From Myxacorys californica WJT36-NPBG1 (lineage in GTDB: Bacteria > Cyanobacteriota > Cyanobacteriia > Leptolyngbyales > Leptolyngbyaceae): a DNA stretch of 64,000 nucleotides. Position numbers and translations under genes: made by a program. Shown here piece after piece: positions 37,291 to 48,732 of the stretch. The stretch covers positions 1 to 64,000 of the forward strand of contig JAHHHO010000017.1 in NCBI GenBank assembly GCA_019359315.1. The letters run 5' to 3'. Every line of letters begins with the position of its first letter. Positions within the stretch are counted from its first letter, which is position 1. The notes below the pieces were generated by a model that saw only the letters and a list, made by a program, of their open reading frames with translations, ran no database searches and had not been told where the DNA came from.

Positions 37291-37369
37291 AGTCAAGGAT
37301 AGAAGGAGGATGAGGCATATAAGGAGAGTAGGGAAGACGCTGCAACCGCAGTTTATTTCTACCTTGACT
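37291..37369 (+). other. Long-range inverted repeat between rpoA and rplQ
   Basis: AGTCAAGG(A)TAG at 37291-37302 pairs with CTACCTTGACT at 37359-37369 (11 pairs, one bulged A). Between the arms lie a small CTGC/GCAG hairpin and a purine-rich GGAGGATGAGG stretch. Just beyond the second arm is the pyrimidine-rich complement CTCATCCC. It resembles a small non-autonomous insertion or a slippage-derived structure in the middle of the ribosomal cluster. Confidence 0.45.
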
Positions 37370-37429
37370 TAACTCCTCGTCTCTCATCCCTTCCCCTCCA
37401 GTCAAACCTTATTTTCATAACAAACTATC

Positions 37430-37780
37430 ATGCGTCACCGTTGCCGAGTCCCTATGTTGGGCAGACCTGCGGATCAGCGCAAAGCCCTCCTCCGAGCGCT
37501 CACGACTGAACTGATTCGCAATGGTCGAATTACTACGACCAAAGTCCGTGCTAAAGCTGTCCGCTCTGAAGCGGAAAAAATGATTACGCTAGCGAAAGAC
37601 GGCTCTTTGTCGGCTCGTCGTCAGGCGATGGGCTATATCTACGACAAGCAGCTTGTTCACGCGCTGTTTGAGCAAGCTCCGGAGCGCTACGGTGCTCGTG
37701 AGGGCGGCTACACCCGGATTTTAAGAACGGTGAGTCGTCGAGGCGATAACGCAGATATGGCAATCATTGAATTGACCTAA
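37430..37780 (+). CDS. rplQ: Ribosomal protein L17
   Basis: The 116-residue protein starts [20 protein letters not shown] and has the L17 signature [19 protein letters not shown] and a C-terminal [21 protein letters not shown] 141-base spacer with the inverted repeat separates it from rpoA. Confidence 0.97.
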   Translation: MRHRCRVPMLGRPADQRKALLRALTTELIRNGRITTTKVRAKAVRSEAEKMITLAKDGSLSARRQAMGYIYDKQLVHALFEQAPERYGAREGGYTRILRTVSRRGDNADMAIIELT

Positions 37781-37787
37781 TTGCAGT

Positions 37788-38639
37788 ATGGAATCGATGC
37801 CTCAGCCAACGACTCAGCGAGTTGCCTTAGTGATTCAATACTTGGGCACTCGATTTCATGGTTGGCAACGGCAACCGAATCAGCGCACGGTGCAAGAGGA
37901 GATTGAGCGGGCGATCGCATCAGTGGTCAACTATCCAGCTGTCATCCATGGCGCTGGTCGAACCGATACGGGTGTTCATGCAGCAGCACAAGTGGCTCAC
38001 TTCGATGTCGTATCTCAAATTCCGGCGCATCGTTGGGCGAGTGTAATCAATGCTCGGCTGCCAGACGATATCTTGATCCGGGCTTCTGCCGAGGTAGAGT
38101 CTACCTGGCACGCTCGATTTTCAGCGTCTTGGCGGCGGTATCGATATACTCTCTATACTGATCCCCGCCCGAATTTATTTGTGCGATCGCAGGCGTGGCA
38201 TTACTACTACGAGCCGATCAATGAGACGATCATTCAGAAGGCTCTTGATCCGCTAATCGGTCGGCATCATCTAGCGGCATTTCACCGAGCCGGGTCGAGT
38301 CGCCCCCACTCGTGGGTCGATGTGCAAGAAGTGATCTGTCAGCGCGACGGCTCATTTGTGTATATCGAAGTGCAAGCTAGTGGCTTTCTGTACGGCATGA
38401 TGCGGCTTCTGATCGGTTTGCTAGTGCAAGTCGGACGAGGAGCGCTGTCGCTGAGCGAATTTACTCGGCTCTGGACGGAGCAATGTCGAGAAGAGGTTAA
38501 ATATGCGGCTCCCGCTCAGGGATTATGTCTTTTACGAGTGGGATATCCTAACACGCCATTCTCGCCAGACATCTGGTTTGACACGCAGCCAAAGCTTACC
38601 TTACCGCCCGTCACCTCGCCCAAATATTGCCTCACCTAA
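37788..38639 (+). CDS. truA: tRNA pseudouridine(38-40) synthase
   Basis: TruA makes pseudouridine in the anticodon arm of many tRNAs. The 283-residue protein has the catalytic aspartate D60 in AGRTDTGVHA, a WRRYRYTLY basic strand and the C-terminal GFLYGMMRLLIGLLVQVGRG. It sits seven bases after rplQ, the usual arrangement in cyanobacteria. Confidence 0.95.
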   Translation: MESMPQPTTQRVALVIQYLGTRFHGWQRQPNQRTVQEEIERAIASVVNYPAVIHGAGRTDTGVHAAAQVAHFDVVSQIPAHRWASVINARLPDDILIRASAEVESTWHARFSASWRRYRYTLYTDPRPNLFVRSQAWHYYYEPINETIIQKALDPLIGRHHLAAFHRAGSSRPHSWVDVQEVICQRDGSFVYIEVQASGFLYGMMRLLIGLLVQVGRGALSLSEFTRLWTEQCREEVKYAAPAQGLCLLRVGYPNTPFSPDIWFDTQPKLTLPPVTSPKYCLT

Positions 38640-38664
38640 TTCAACTTCAACCTGAAACACTCTC

Positions 38665-39123
38665 ATGGACAACAAAACTTATCTTCCCTCTGTTGCCACG
38701 ATGGAGCGCAATTGGTACGTCGTAGACGCTACCGATAAACGCCTCGGTCGTTTGGCTACCGAAGTCGCCAATGTATTGCGCGGCAAAAATAAGCCTCACT
38801 TTACTCCCCATTTAGATACGGGCGATTTCGTCATTATCGTCAACGCTGAGAAAGTGGTTGTGACGGGCAAAAAGAGCACTCAAAAGCTCTATCGTCGCCA
38901 CTCGGGTCGCCCTGGTGGTATGAAGACCGAAACGTTCGATAAGCTGCAAGCTCGCTTGCCTGAGCGGATTCTTGAAAAAGCGATCAAAGGAATGCTGCCC
39001 AAGAACTCGTTGGGTCGTCAGCTATTCACTAAACTGAGCGTGTACGCGGGACCCGATCATCCCCACGCGGCTCAAAAGCCTCAAGTTTTAGAAATTAACA
39101 CCATTCCTGGAGGAGAAGGGTAA
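38665..39123 (+). CDS. rplM: Ribosomal protein L13
   Basis: The 152-residue protein has [32 protein letters not shown] and the L13 signature [20 protein letters not shown]13 is an early 50S assembly protein. The stop overlaps the rpsI start. Confidence 0.97.
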   Translation: MDNKTYLPSVATMERNWYVVDATDKRLGRLATEVANVLRGKNKPHFTPHLDTGDFVIIVNAEKVVVTGKKSTQKLYRRHSGRPGGMKTETFDKLQARLPERILEKAIKGMLPKNSLGRQLFTKLSVYAGPDHPHAAQKPQVLEINTIPGGEG

Positions 39124-39530
39124 TGCAAGCGACTGAAGGACGGGTAATGTATCAAGGAACAGGTCGCCGAAAGACCTCGATCGCACGGGTTCGTCTCGTT
39201 CCGGGTGATGGTCAAATCGTCGTGAACGGTAAGCCTGGCGATTTGTATCTCCAATTTAATGCGGGTTATCTAGCGGCGGCTAAAGCTCCTTTAGAAACAT
39301 TAGGTCTTGAAGGGGAATACGACATTCTTGTAAATGCTCACGGTGGTGGCTTGACCGGACAAGCGGATGCCATTCGGATGGGCGTGGCTCGCGCCTTGTG
39401 CCAGCTTGACCCTGAGAATCGTAAGCCGCTTAAGGTTGAAGGGTACTTAACTCGCGATCCGAGAGCGAAAGAGCGTCGCAAATACGGTTTGAGAAAGGCG
39501 CGTAAGGCTCCTCAGTTCTCGAAGCGCTAA
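39123..39530 (+). CDS. rpsI: Ribosomal protein S9
   Basis: The 135-residue protein contains the S9 motifs [17 protein letters not shown], the signature [19 protein letters not shown] and the C-terminal tail ending FSKR, which reaches the P-site tRNA. It is translationally coupled to rplM through TAATG. Confidence 0.97.
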   Translation: MQATEGRVMYQGTGRRKTSIARVRLVPGDGQIVVNGKPGDLYLQFNAGYLAAAKAPLETLGLEGEYDILVNAHGGGLTGQADAIRMGVARALCQLDPENRKPLKVEGYLTRDPRAKERRKYGLRKARKAPQFSKR

Positions 39531-39626
39531 GTGTTTGGCTTAGGTCAATTGTTAGAATAGATCAAGCGATTAACACCGAGCGTAACTCCGAAAGAAACGT
39601 AGCTTACTTAAACCAGGAGACAGAAA

Positions 39627-39851
39627 ATGGCAAAAGACGGAATTCACCCGAAGTGGTATCCCGAAGCAAAAGTAATTTGCAACGGCGAAGTGGTAGCAAC
39701 CGTTGGGTCTACCAAGCCTGAACTACATGTGGATGTGTGGTCTGGAAATCATCCGTTCTACACCGGCACTCAGAAGATTATTGACACTGAGGGACGAGTT
39801 GAGCGCTTCTTACGCAAATATGGCATGAGCGACGATCGCGCTAACGGCTAG
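39627..39851 (+). CDS. rpmE: Ribosomal protein L31, zinc-free form
   Basis: The 74-residue protein has the L31 signature HVDVWSGNHPFYTGTQK. In the zinc-binding form four cysteines are present; here only one remains (VICNGE) and the later CxxC is replaced by FYTG, so it cannot bind zinc in the usual way. This matches what is typical of cyanobacterial L31. It forms a bridge to the 30S head. A good AGGAGA site precedes the ATG. Confidence 0.93.
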   Translation: MAKDGIHPKWYPEAKVICNGEVVATVGSTKPELHVDVWSGNHPFYTGTQKIIDTEGRVERFLRKYGMSDDRANG

Positions 39852-39856
39852 GGTAG

Positions 39857-41044
<1,188 letters not shown>

Positions 41045-41671
41045 GCCTACTAATTTAACGTCGCCTGATTGCTGATGCCAAACTGATTGTTGAGTTGCCG
41101 CTTTGAAAGTAAGTTAGCGATCGCGGCTTTGAGGCGAAAGGTGCGATCGCTAGACTTAAAATTAATCGTTGTTGCTCTTTTCAGCAATAACATTTCCCTT
41201 CAACGTAATTGTAGAGCTTGTCCTTTACCAATTTCATTACGGATAGGAAATCCAAGAACCGAACTAAAGGTTGTACCTATTTCTAAACTTGGTGGGGCAG
41301 GCGCTTCAATTGGTACTCCTAACGTAAGCAATTGAAATAATGCAATACCTGTCACACAATCAAACACTAATCTAAGCCCTGCATTAAATAACACTATAAA
41401 CTTTGCCCGCGTCTGCAAGTCTCGAACCAGTTTTGATCGTTCGGAATCTCTAACTACTGAAATAAGCGTTTTCTCTAATATACAGATTTTATTGTGCGTC
41501 GACTGGTTACATTTAAGGCAAGATCAACCAGTATGGTGCAGATGCTAAGTAATTAAATTCAAATTAGGTATAAATAACTCGCAGTTCTGATGGACATGAA
41601 TTTAGTTACTTTCATTTGAAAGGCACATTTGGCGTTTGGAACACTGAGCTAATGCCAAAGCCGCTTTAATT
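41045..41671. other. Spacer with a possible decayed minus-strand frame
   Basis: No gene is secure. On the minus strand the frame ending at 41200 is open from about 41525 and reads like protein (SVVRDSERSKLV, AKFIVLFNAGLRLVFD, VTGIALFQLLTLGVP) but has no ATG and no recognisable domain. A TTG at 41418 would give 72 residues. A + strand frame at 41087-41335 overlaps it and is less protein-like. It is probably a remnant, as the following 4 kb also hold broken genes. Confidence 0.3.
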
Positions 41672-42223
41672 TTATCCATTGATGATGCGATCGCACTCCA
41701 CATCTACATCTGGAAATGCCAACGGTTGAATTATTCCACTTGAAAAGGCCACTTTGTAAGCATATTCTCCATCCTGTGGATTACGAAATACAACCAACTT
41801 AAATGTTTTGAGATTCACAACCCAATATTCTGGAATGCCAACTTCAGCGTAAAGTTTACTTTTGATTTCTAAGTCTTTATCGAGACTAGAGCAAGAATAT
41901 TCGACGAGCCAAAAGATGTTTTCTGGATAAGGATGGTGATTAAAATATTCGCGTCCTAAGCGTTGTACGATCGCTAAATCTGGTTCAGGCTCAGAACTAT
42001 TGGGTAATATAATGGGTTTTGTCTGCCGAACGGTTGCGCAATCTCCAAGTAAACGAATTAAATACTCACTTGCTTCGCTGTTGCAATAAGCATGAGGTGC
42101 TCCTTCAGGAGGCATTTCGACAATTTCTCCTCTCAATAACTCAACATGGCGATCGTCGAGAATGCCAGCATCCACCATGCGGTGATACTCATCTAGCGTC
42201 CACTTAGCAGTAATCGTTGTCAT
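41672..42223 (-). CDS. Uma2 family (DUF820) putative endonuclease
   Basis: The 183-residue protein has the PD-(D/E)xK-like core of Uma2: SEPEPDLAIV (acidic residues), then the VEYSCSSLDKDLEIKSKLYAEVGIPEYWVV block with the E and K positions of the fold, in which the usual ESPST is changed to YSCSS. Uma2 genes are multicopy and mobile in cyanobacteria, with proposed but unproven nuclease roles. It lies alone, beside degraded genes. Confidence 0.85.
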   Translation of the reverse strand: MTTITAKWTLDEYHRMVDAGILDDRHVELLRGEIVEMPPEGAPHAYCNSEASEYLIRLLGDCATVRQTKPIILPNSSEPEPDLAIVQRLGREYFNHHPYPENIFWLVEYSCSSLDKDLEIKSKLYAEVGIPEYWVVNLKTFKLVVFRNPQDGEYAYKVAFSSGIIQPLAFPDVDVECDRIING

Positions 42224-42405
42224 CAGAATTATCCCAATGCGGTTGATGATGCTAGTTTGTTATTGATTTATTGATAATAACGTCTCCGAATGAGGGGTAG
42301 TATGCCCTTGGCCCTGCCAAGCTATAAAGAATGCGTGTCTTAGAAATAAGATTATTCATTGAAACAGCAAAAGAACCTTCAAGAGATGATGATCAGTTTG
42401 CAGCA

Positions 42406-42700
42406 TTACGCCGTGGCTAGAAATTCATAAAAGGCAATGCAAACGCCATTCGGATCGAGAATTGAGAACTCTTGGCTACCCCACGCTTTACGCTCTAACG
42501 CTCCATCAAGATAAATCAGCGTTCGATCGCGGCTCAAATATTCCTGATACAGTGCCTCAATGTTTTTCACTTCAATTCTCAACAGGGCCCATTCTGCGAT
42601 CGACAAATTTGGTTTTTTTGAAGAAATATCTCAATTCCGTCTCTTGCAACAAGTGCTAATTAAGGTTCGCCCAGCGATCGCAATATTTCTTCAAGAGCGA
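42406..42700 (-). pseudogene. Broken VOC/glyoxalase-family gene
   Basis: The C-terminal 66 residues (WALLRIEVKNIEALYQEY, LERKAWGSQEFSILDPNG) are a normal vicinal-oxygen-chelate half-domain, open from a TTG at 42606. Just upstream, in a different frame, the expected preceding part appears: LALVARDGIEIFLQKNQ, and before it, after an in-frame TAA, LEEILRSLGEP. The frame change lies at or next to a run of seven As (complement of 42613-42619). So the gene carries at least one frameshift and one stop and lacks the true N-terminus. The fragment 42406-42606 alone is unlikely to fold into the two-motif VOC domain. Confidence 0.6.
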
Positions 42701-42826
42701 ATACGCAGACTCACGGTTAAGTTTGGTCGCGCAAAAAAAGGCAAGGGTTCGTAGAATATTGCAGCACTTATTGACGTTTGTTCAACACCCACTCCAGTTT
42801 CTGCTCAAAGTGCTAAGCTTATCGAT

Positions 42827-44304
<1,478 letters not shown>

Positions 44305-44407
44305 ACAATTGGCTCTCCGTTAAATCTGATCAAGATCGTTGTAGTAGGGTGGTTATTTGCTCGCCCTACTACAACGATTTTAAGTTTAGATCCCATACGC
44401 TGTTTTT

Positions 44408-44930
44408 ATGGTTCAAACTAAGCTTGCTGAAGCAGTTAAACTAGCAGACCTTCATTCCTCAATTCGGAGTGCAACGAACGGAAGATGAAACGTTCTTCTA
44501 TAAATGGTTAGAAGATTTGCCAGAGTTAACCAAACTAGAACAGCAAAGGCCAGACGATGTCCGTCGCCGTTTGAGTAGCTGGCGAGACAGGAATTCAAGT
44601 GGTTGCCGAAGATGGAGAAATCATTCAAGGCAATGTTGATATATTGGTATTGCAGCATCAAATTTGAATTGCTGCTATCGGATCTAAAAACTCGGAACTA
44701 GTGTTGACCGAGGCAATTCTTTAAGCATTGAGCGATAGGTTGACAGATTTGAAACAAGAAAATTCTATCTTTGGTGCTGTTCTGAATGGTAGCAAATCTC
44801 TGTTTCTCAAATTAACATTGTTGCCTGAACCAAGCTATGTGTTGTCAAATGTGTCTTCTTTGCTGAATCGAAGCAATGACTTGTACGGAGTTTTACAGAT
44901 TTTTAAGAACTTAAGCCAGGTTGATACTGA
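44408..44930 (+). pseudogene. Degraded HsdR-N-like (type I restriction R-domain-type) protein
   Basis: Three frames read in turn give one coherent protein: VQTKLAEAVKLADLH, then FIPQFGVQRTEDETFFYKWL, then EDGEIIQGNVDILVLQHQI and, past an in-frame TGA and TAA, LTDLKQENSIFGAVLNGSKSLFLKL, YVLSNVSSLLNRSNDLYGVL. This follows the pattern of small stand-alone proteins carrying the N-terminal nuclease-like domain of type I restriction R subunits (...FGLVTNGSEFIFLKL..., SLLNRGNDLY). At least two frameshifts and two nonsense codons make it non-functional. No hsdM or hsdS gene is near. Confidence 0.65.
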
Positions 44931-44953
44931 ATTAGGTTGCTGTAAAACATTCC

Positions 44954-45310
44954 TCATTCCTTCAAATGCTTTTGTATTTCTTCTAGCATATTTTTTAGCT
45001 GTGTTAATAGCGTTGTAATTTCTGTCAACTTATTATCTTCAACATATTGCTCAAGCTGTAGCGCGACCTTCTGCATTTGATAGAGTCCAACGTTGGCACT
45101 AGAGCCTTTAACGTGGTGTGCTACTTGTGCTAATTGCGCCTTATTTTGCTGTGCAGTTGCTTGAGCGTCATGCCAAGCAGCCACTGCAACTTTCGCTGTG
45201 GCTAGATGCTGCTCAGTATCTTCGACAAAAATTTCTAGCAACTCCCGCTCAAATGCAGCATTTCCATCGGAAATTTGGTGCAGATGCTCCCAATCGATCG
45301 CTAAATTCAT
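44954..45310 (-). CDS. Stand-alone histidine phosphotransfer (Hpt) protein
   Basis: The 118-residue protein is a single Hpt domain, a four-helix bundle that passes phosphate between receiver domains in multi-step phosphorelays. The phosphorylatable histidine is H66 in the family motif HHVKGSSANVGL. The ATG at 45310 gives a normal-length domain starting NLAIDWEHLHQISDGN; an upstream in-frame codon at 45352 adds 14 residues. No kinase or receiver lies beside it, so its partners are elsewhere. The 3' end runs antisense to the tail of the HsdR-like pseudogene region. Confidence 0.85.
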   Translation of the reverse strand: MNLAIDWEHLHQISDGNAAFERELLEIFVEDTEQHLATAKVAVAAWHDAQATAQQNKAQLAQVAHHVKGSSANVGLYQMQKVALQLEQYVEDNKLTEITTLLTQLKNMLEEIQKHLKE

Positions 45311-45432
45311 GGGTCTTGATGCAAGTGAAAATTTCCTAAGATATCGCCCCAATACTCTAGTTTCTCCCTCAGCTTTTATTCAGAACGGTCCGTGCAGAGG
45401 CGTTTGCAATAATTGTTACACAGTATCAGTGG

Positions 45433-45594
45433 TTATGGATCCCCCACGCACCAAGTCAGCAGTGCGACGATGCTGATTCCCAGGAGCCAGATGGGAACAT
45501 GTAATCCGTGAAGGAAGTCTAAAGGAACTAGGATGATCCGGGTGAGTAGCACTCCAACGAATAAAACTGAGAGTGAGAGAACAACTAGCAGCAT
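45433..45594 (-). CDS. Small two-helix membrane protein (53 residues)
   Basis: This frame is open from the ATG at 45594 to TAA at 45435-45433. The product begins MLLVVLSLSVLFVGVLLTR, has a short middle (PLDFLHGLHVP) and a second hydrophobic helix (WLLGISIVALLTW) ending in CVGDP. The regular hydrophobic pattern, charged ends and normal start argue for a real gene, and the layout resembles small conserved cyanobacterial membrane proteins I recall. It is below usual length cut-offs. Function unknown. Confidence 0.55.
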   Translation of the reverse strand: MLLVVLSLSVLFVGVLLTRIILVPLDFLHGLHVPIWLLGISIVALLTWCVGDP

Positions 45595-45852
45595 AATGGC
45601 TCTTCAGGTGCGTTTTGAGACTTTGATTGCATGTGGCACTCTCAGAAAGTGGCTCAAGCTGTAGAGTGCTTCTATCAGGACAACATATAAATTTTGAATG
45701 GAAGAAATTGGCCCGAAATTTCGCGATCGCCCCCAGAACGATATTTCGTTGCCCATATCAAGTTCTTAAGCCCAAGCTCTTAAGCCAAAAACTTACATAA
45801 CACTAGTCGGCTTGCAAACCCATTGATCAACAACTTTAACTAGGAGTGGAAA

Positions 45853-46323
45853 GTGAAACTTTGGCAGAAATGGTTTATTAAACGGCAATATATCAGCAGC
45901 GGATGTGTTGGTCTTATTCTTCTAGGAACAGTTCCCACGTTAGCGCAACCTGCAACTTTTGGATCGCTCACGTTGGGATCAAAATCGATGTCTGGAGTGC
46001 TGTCTGGATCAACCGGGGGAAATACATCACTCCCTGCAGTCGTCAGTAATCGCGATCGCCACGGTCGAAATTGCCTTGGCTATGGTGACCCTACACCAGA
46101 TCACACCTTGATTTTGCAAAAGCCCGCTTCAACCCTGCGATTTGCGATTGCAGCGGGGGGCGGTGATCTAACCCTAGCGATCGTGGGACCGAATGGAGTG
46201 CTTCGGTGCAGCGATGGTGCTTTAGAAGATGCCGACTGGCAAGCAGGGATGTATCAGGTGTGGGTCGGTACGGTTGAGCCAAATAAAAGCCGAAATTATC
46301 GCTTGAGGGTGCAGGGGAAGTAA
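45853..46323 (+). CDS. Secreted hypothetical protein
   Basis: The 156-residue product has a basic start (KLWQKWFIKRQ), a hydrophobic segment (about 17-29) and a probable signal cleavage after LAQ near residue 32. The mature part is glycine/serine rich at first, then a beta-type domain (RFAIAAGGGDLTLAIVGPNG, WQAGMYQVWVGT) with two cysteines (NCLGYG and LRCSDG) that may pair. The GDLTLAIVGPNG/YQVWVGT pattern looks like a pre-peptidase-type beta domain. Start is GTG, with TAGGAGTGG upstream. No function assigned. Confidence 0.65.
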   Translation: MKLWQKWFIKRQYISSGCVGLILLGTVPTLAQPATFGSLTLGSKSMSGVLSGSTGGNTSLPAVVSNRDRHGRNCLGYGDPTPDHTLILQKPASTLRFAIAAGGGDLTLAIVGPNGVLRCSDGALEDADWQAGMYQVWVGTVEPNKSRNYRLRVQGK

Positions 46324-46338
46324 TTAATTTTCAATATC

Positions 46339-46372
46339 AAAAAAGATAGAGGAAACGCAAATCTCCTCTATC
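46339..46372 (-). terminator. Terminator of the ribonucleotide reductase gene
   Basis: On the minus strand GATAGAGGA and TCCTCTATC form a perfect nine-base stem followed by six Ts. It lies 24 bases past the nrdJ stop. Confidence 0.8.
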
Positions 46373-46395
46373 CCCAAATGCTATTGACGAAAGAA

Positions 46396-48732
46396 CTACC
46401 CTTTCTTCTCAGGCAACATGCACTTATCGCTGTCGCATCCTGCTGGGCCTTCTGCAATCCCTTCGCCCGAATCGTATCGGCTCAAAGCGCTATAAAAATC
46501 GTTGGTGCGCTGACGAGCTAACACTTCCGCTTGCAACTGCTCGTAGGTGGCTTGGTCAATCTTCTCAAACGGCAACCGAGGGAACGGTGCGTCAAATCGG
46601 GCTAACAAAGCAGCACTGATATAACCCTCATTCTGTGCGATCGCTTGATGAATTCGAGCGGCTAAAGCATCAATTTCATCCTCGCGCAGTTCGATGGTGG
46701 CGCTAGTGTTGTGAGCGGTGTAGTACTTCTGGACTTGCAGATAGAAATCCATTTGCGCCACGGCTGAAAACTTCTCGATCTCGATCTGATCGGCTCCGGG
46801 AAGGGTTGCCCACGGCACTTCGACTGGAATTTCGACTAGCCATTCTGTACACCGGGGATCAAACGGGTCGGTTAACAGATTGCCGTTTTCATCTTTGTCA
46901 GACTGCGACGGCACGATGCTGTATCCGTAATCTAAACATGCCATGGCGACCGGGTCGTTCTTGCGGAAGGTGATCCGGCGAATAAAGCGCTGGGCTTTGG
47001 GGGGATGCCATCCAGGGCTAGCGCCTGTGAGCAGCGATTTTGTCCCCGCAGGCTGAACGGTGGTGCAGCGATTGGGGCGGCGCAGTCCGTGGCGATCGCA
47101 GTAGTCCCACACGACGCGATGCACGATCGCGTTCCAACGACTGAGGTACTCTTTCTCACGCTCCTTGAACTGCAAGCCTGTCACGGTGTCCGGTCTGCCT
47201 GCTTCCCACCACCGCAGCCACTCTACTCCCATGGCATGAACAAAGAAGTCAAATAAGCCAGTGAAAGAGACGCCAACGATCGGATCGAGTTCGCGAGAGT
47301 ACTGATAGCGAGGCTCGGTGAATTGGTGATTCAGTAAAGCCGCGACGGAGAGCGCTCCGGCTGTAAACGCTTGCTCTTGCGCGTCATAATCTAGCGGATC
47401 AATCTGATTGAGGTGAACTTCGGATAAGTTGCAGTGGAAATTTTCACCCAGAATTTCTCCGCATGGATTCAATCCGTAGCGTCCCAAGCGGTGTTCAATT
47501 TCTGCGTCTGGCATTTGGGCGTCATTATTCTGAAGCCACTGTTGCCCTTGACCCGCTTCATACGCTTCAATAAATGCCGCTTTCTGCTGGGGTGTAGTCA
47601 GAATGTCGGCATTGGAACGCGCGATCGCTTCCGGCGCATACTGAATTGCGCCTTCACCCGAGTAAAATTGCTTGCGAACCGCATCGATCGCTTCTTGCAG
47701 GCTTGGCTTGTGGTGATAGACGCGCGTGTGATTTGCCATCCGTAGCACATCGCGATCGGGGTCAATTCTCCAGTTCCCGTTTGCGTCTTGCTGCCACAAA
47801 TTATCTTTTGCTGTTGCAAACCCAGCATCATCGCTGCTGCCTTGACGCATACCTGCTGATCGTCGGATATTGCCAGCAACCACGCAGGCCGCCGCTTCAT
47901 CAATCAGTAAGCAACACTCAACGGGCGATAACTTCCGACCGATTGCGCGATTGAGAACCCTTGCACAGCGATCGTACAATTCGGGGAGCTTCACCGGATT
48001 GGCAACGCCACCAAAGCCTTTGAGTCGCTCTCCCGCGGGGCGCACATGGCTAAGGTTAATCGAGACTTCGATCTCTCCAGCCGCAAACCGAGTGTCGCTC
48101 GATAGCTCTAATAATTTTTGATATGACTCTACCCAACCCTGACGGCTATCGCCGACGCGAATTGTGACGTGATTGCCGTTGACTGTCGTCTCGGTTTTGT
48201 CTTGGCGCAGGTCGGCTATTGCCGTTCCAATCTCGCCCACGAGGTTCACGTTCAGTCGGTTCCGAATAGCCGGAAGTTGCTCGGTGTACTTTGGCTCTAA
48301 AACGGCTCCCGTGCCGCTTCCCATCATGGCGAGATCCATCATCAAGCCGAAAGAACGCCAGTCAGTGACATTGGTGCTGGTGCAGTTGTAAGCACCGGAA
48401 AAGTTTTCGGGCTTGGCAATCCAGTCTGTGCCGCCGACCCATAGCCAGCGCCCAGAGGGAAGACACCGCATCGTCTGCTGCATCTTCTGAATTAGAGCTT
48501 TTTCTTCAGAGGTAAACTTGCCCAGTTCGGCGAGTCCGTTCAGGGTGCGATCGCTCACCTCTTGCCAAGACTCGCGACGAGTTTCTCCCAACTTTCGACT
48601 GTAGGTGCGGTAGAAAACGGGATTTGCGGCGGGAGCCGTTGCCGGAAATTGCCCATTCAAGTTGTCTTTAACTGGGGTATCCTGACTATCTGAGCCAGAA
48701 CGGTCTCGTATACGTGCGATGTCTTGAACCAT
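46396..48732 (-). CDS. nrdJ: Adenosylcobalamin-dependent ribonucleoside-triphosphate reductase (class II)
   Basis: The enzyme makes deoxyribonucleotides from ribonucleoside triphosphates with coenzyme B12 as radical source, so it works without oxygen or a tyrosyl radical subunit. The 778-residue chain resembles the monomeric Lactobacillus leichmannii enzyme (739 residues). Key residues are visible: the radical cysteine C424 in NPCGEILG, likely disulfide partners C117 (YNCTST) and C434 (FHCNLSEVHL), and the C-terminal redox pair C766/C771 in CDSDKC. No intein is present. I see no B12 riboswitch upstream. The organism therefore depends on corrinoid for this route if no other reductase exists. 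Confidence 0.95.
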   Translation of the reverse strand: MVQDIARIRDRSGSDSQDTPVKDNLNGQFPATAPAANPVFYRTYSRKLGETRRESWQEVSDRTLNGLAELGKFTSEEKALIQKMQQTMRCLPSGRWLWVGGTDWIAKPENFSGAYNCTSTNVTDWRSFGLMMDLAMMGSGTGAVLEPKYTEQLPAIRNRLNVNLVGEIGTAIADLRQDKTETTVNGNHVTIRVGDSRQGWVESYQKLLELSSDTRFAAGEIEVSINLSHVRPAGERLKGFGGVANPVKLPELYDRCARVLNRAIGRKLSPVECCLLIDEAAACVVAGNIRRSAGMRQGSSDDAGFATAKDNLWQQDANGNWRIDPDRDVLRMANHTRVYHHKPSLQEAIDAVRKQFYSGEGAIQYAPEAIARSNADILTTPQQKAAFIEAYEAGQGQQWLQNNDAQMPDAEIEHRLGRYGLNPCGEILGENFHCNLSEVHLNQIDPLDYDAQEQAFTAGALSVAALLNHQFTEPRYQYSRELDPIVGVSFTGLFDFFVHAMGVEWLRWWEAGRPDTVTGLQFKEREKEYLSRWNAIVHRVVWDYCDRHGLRRPNRCTTVQPAGTKSLLTGASPGWHPPKAQRFIRRITFRKNDPVAMACLDYGYSIVPSQSDKDENGNLLTDPFDPRCTEWLVEIPVEVPWATLPGADQIEIEKFSAVAQMDFYLQVQKYYTAHNTSATIELREDEIDALAARIHQAIAQNEGYISAALLARFDAPFPRLPFEKIDQATYEQLQAEVLARQRTNDFYSALSRYDSGEGIAEGPAGCDSDKCMLPEKKG

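Noticed and set aside
41087-41335. 82-codon + strand frame after prfA
   Set aside because: It is antisense to a more protein-like minus-strand frame and has no domain or ribosome site.
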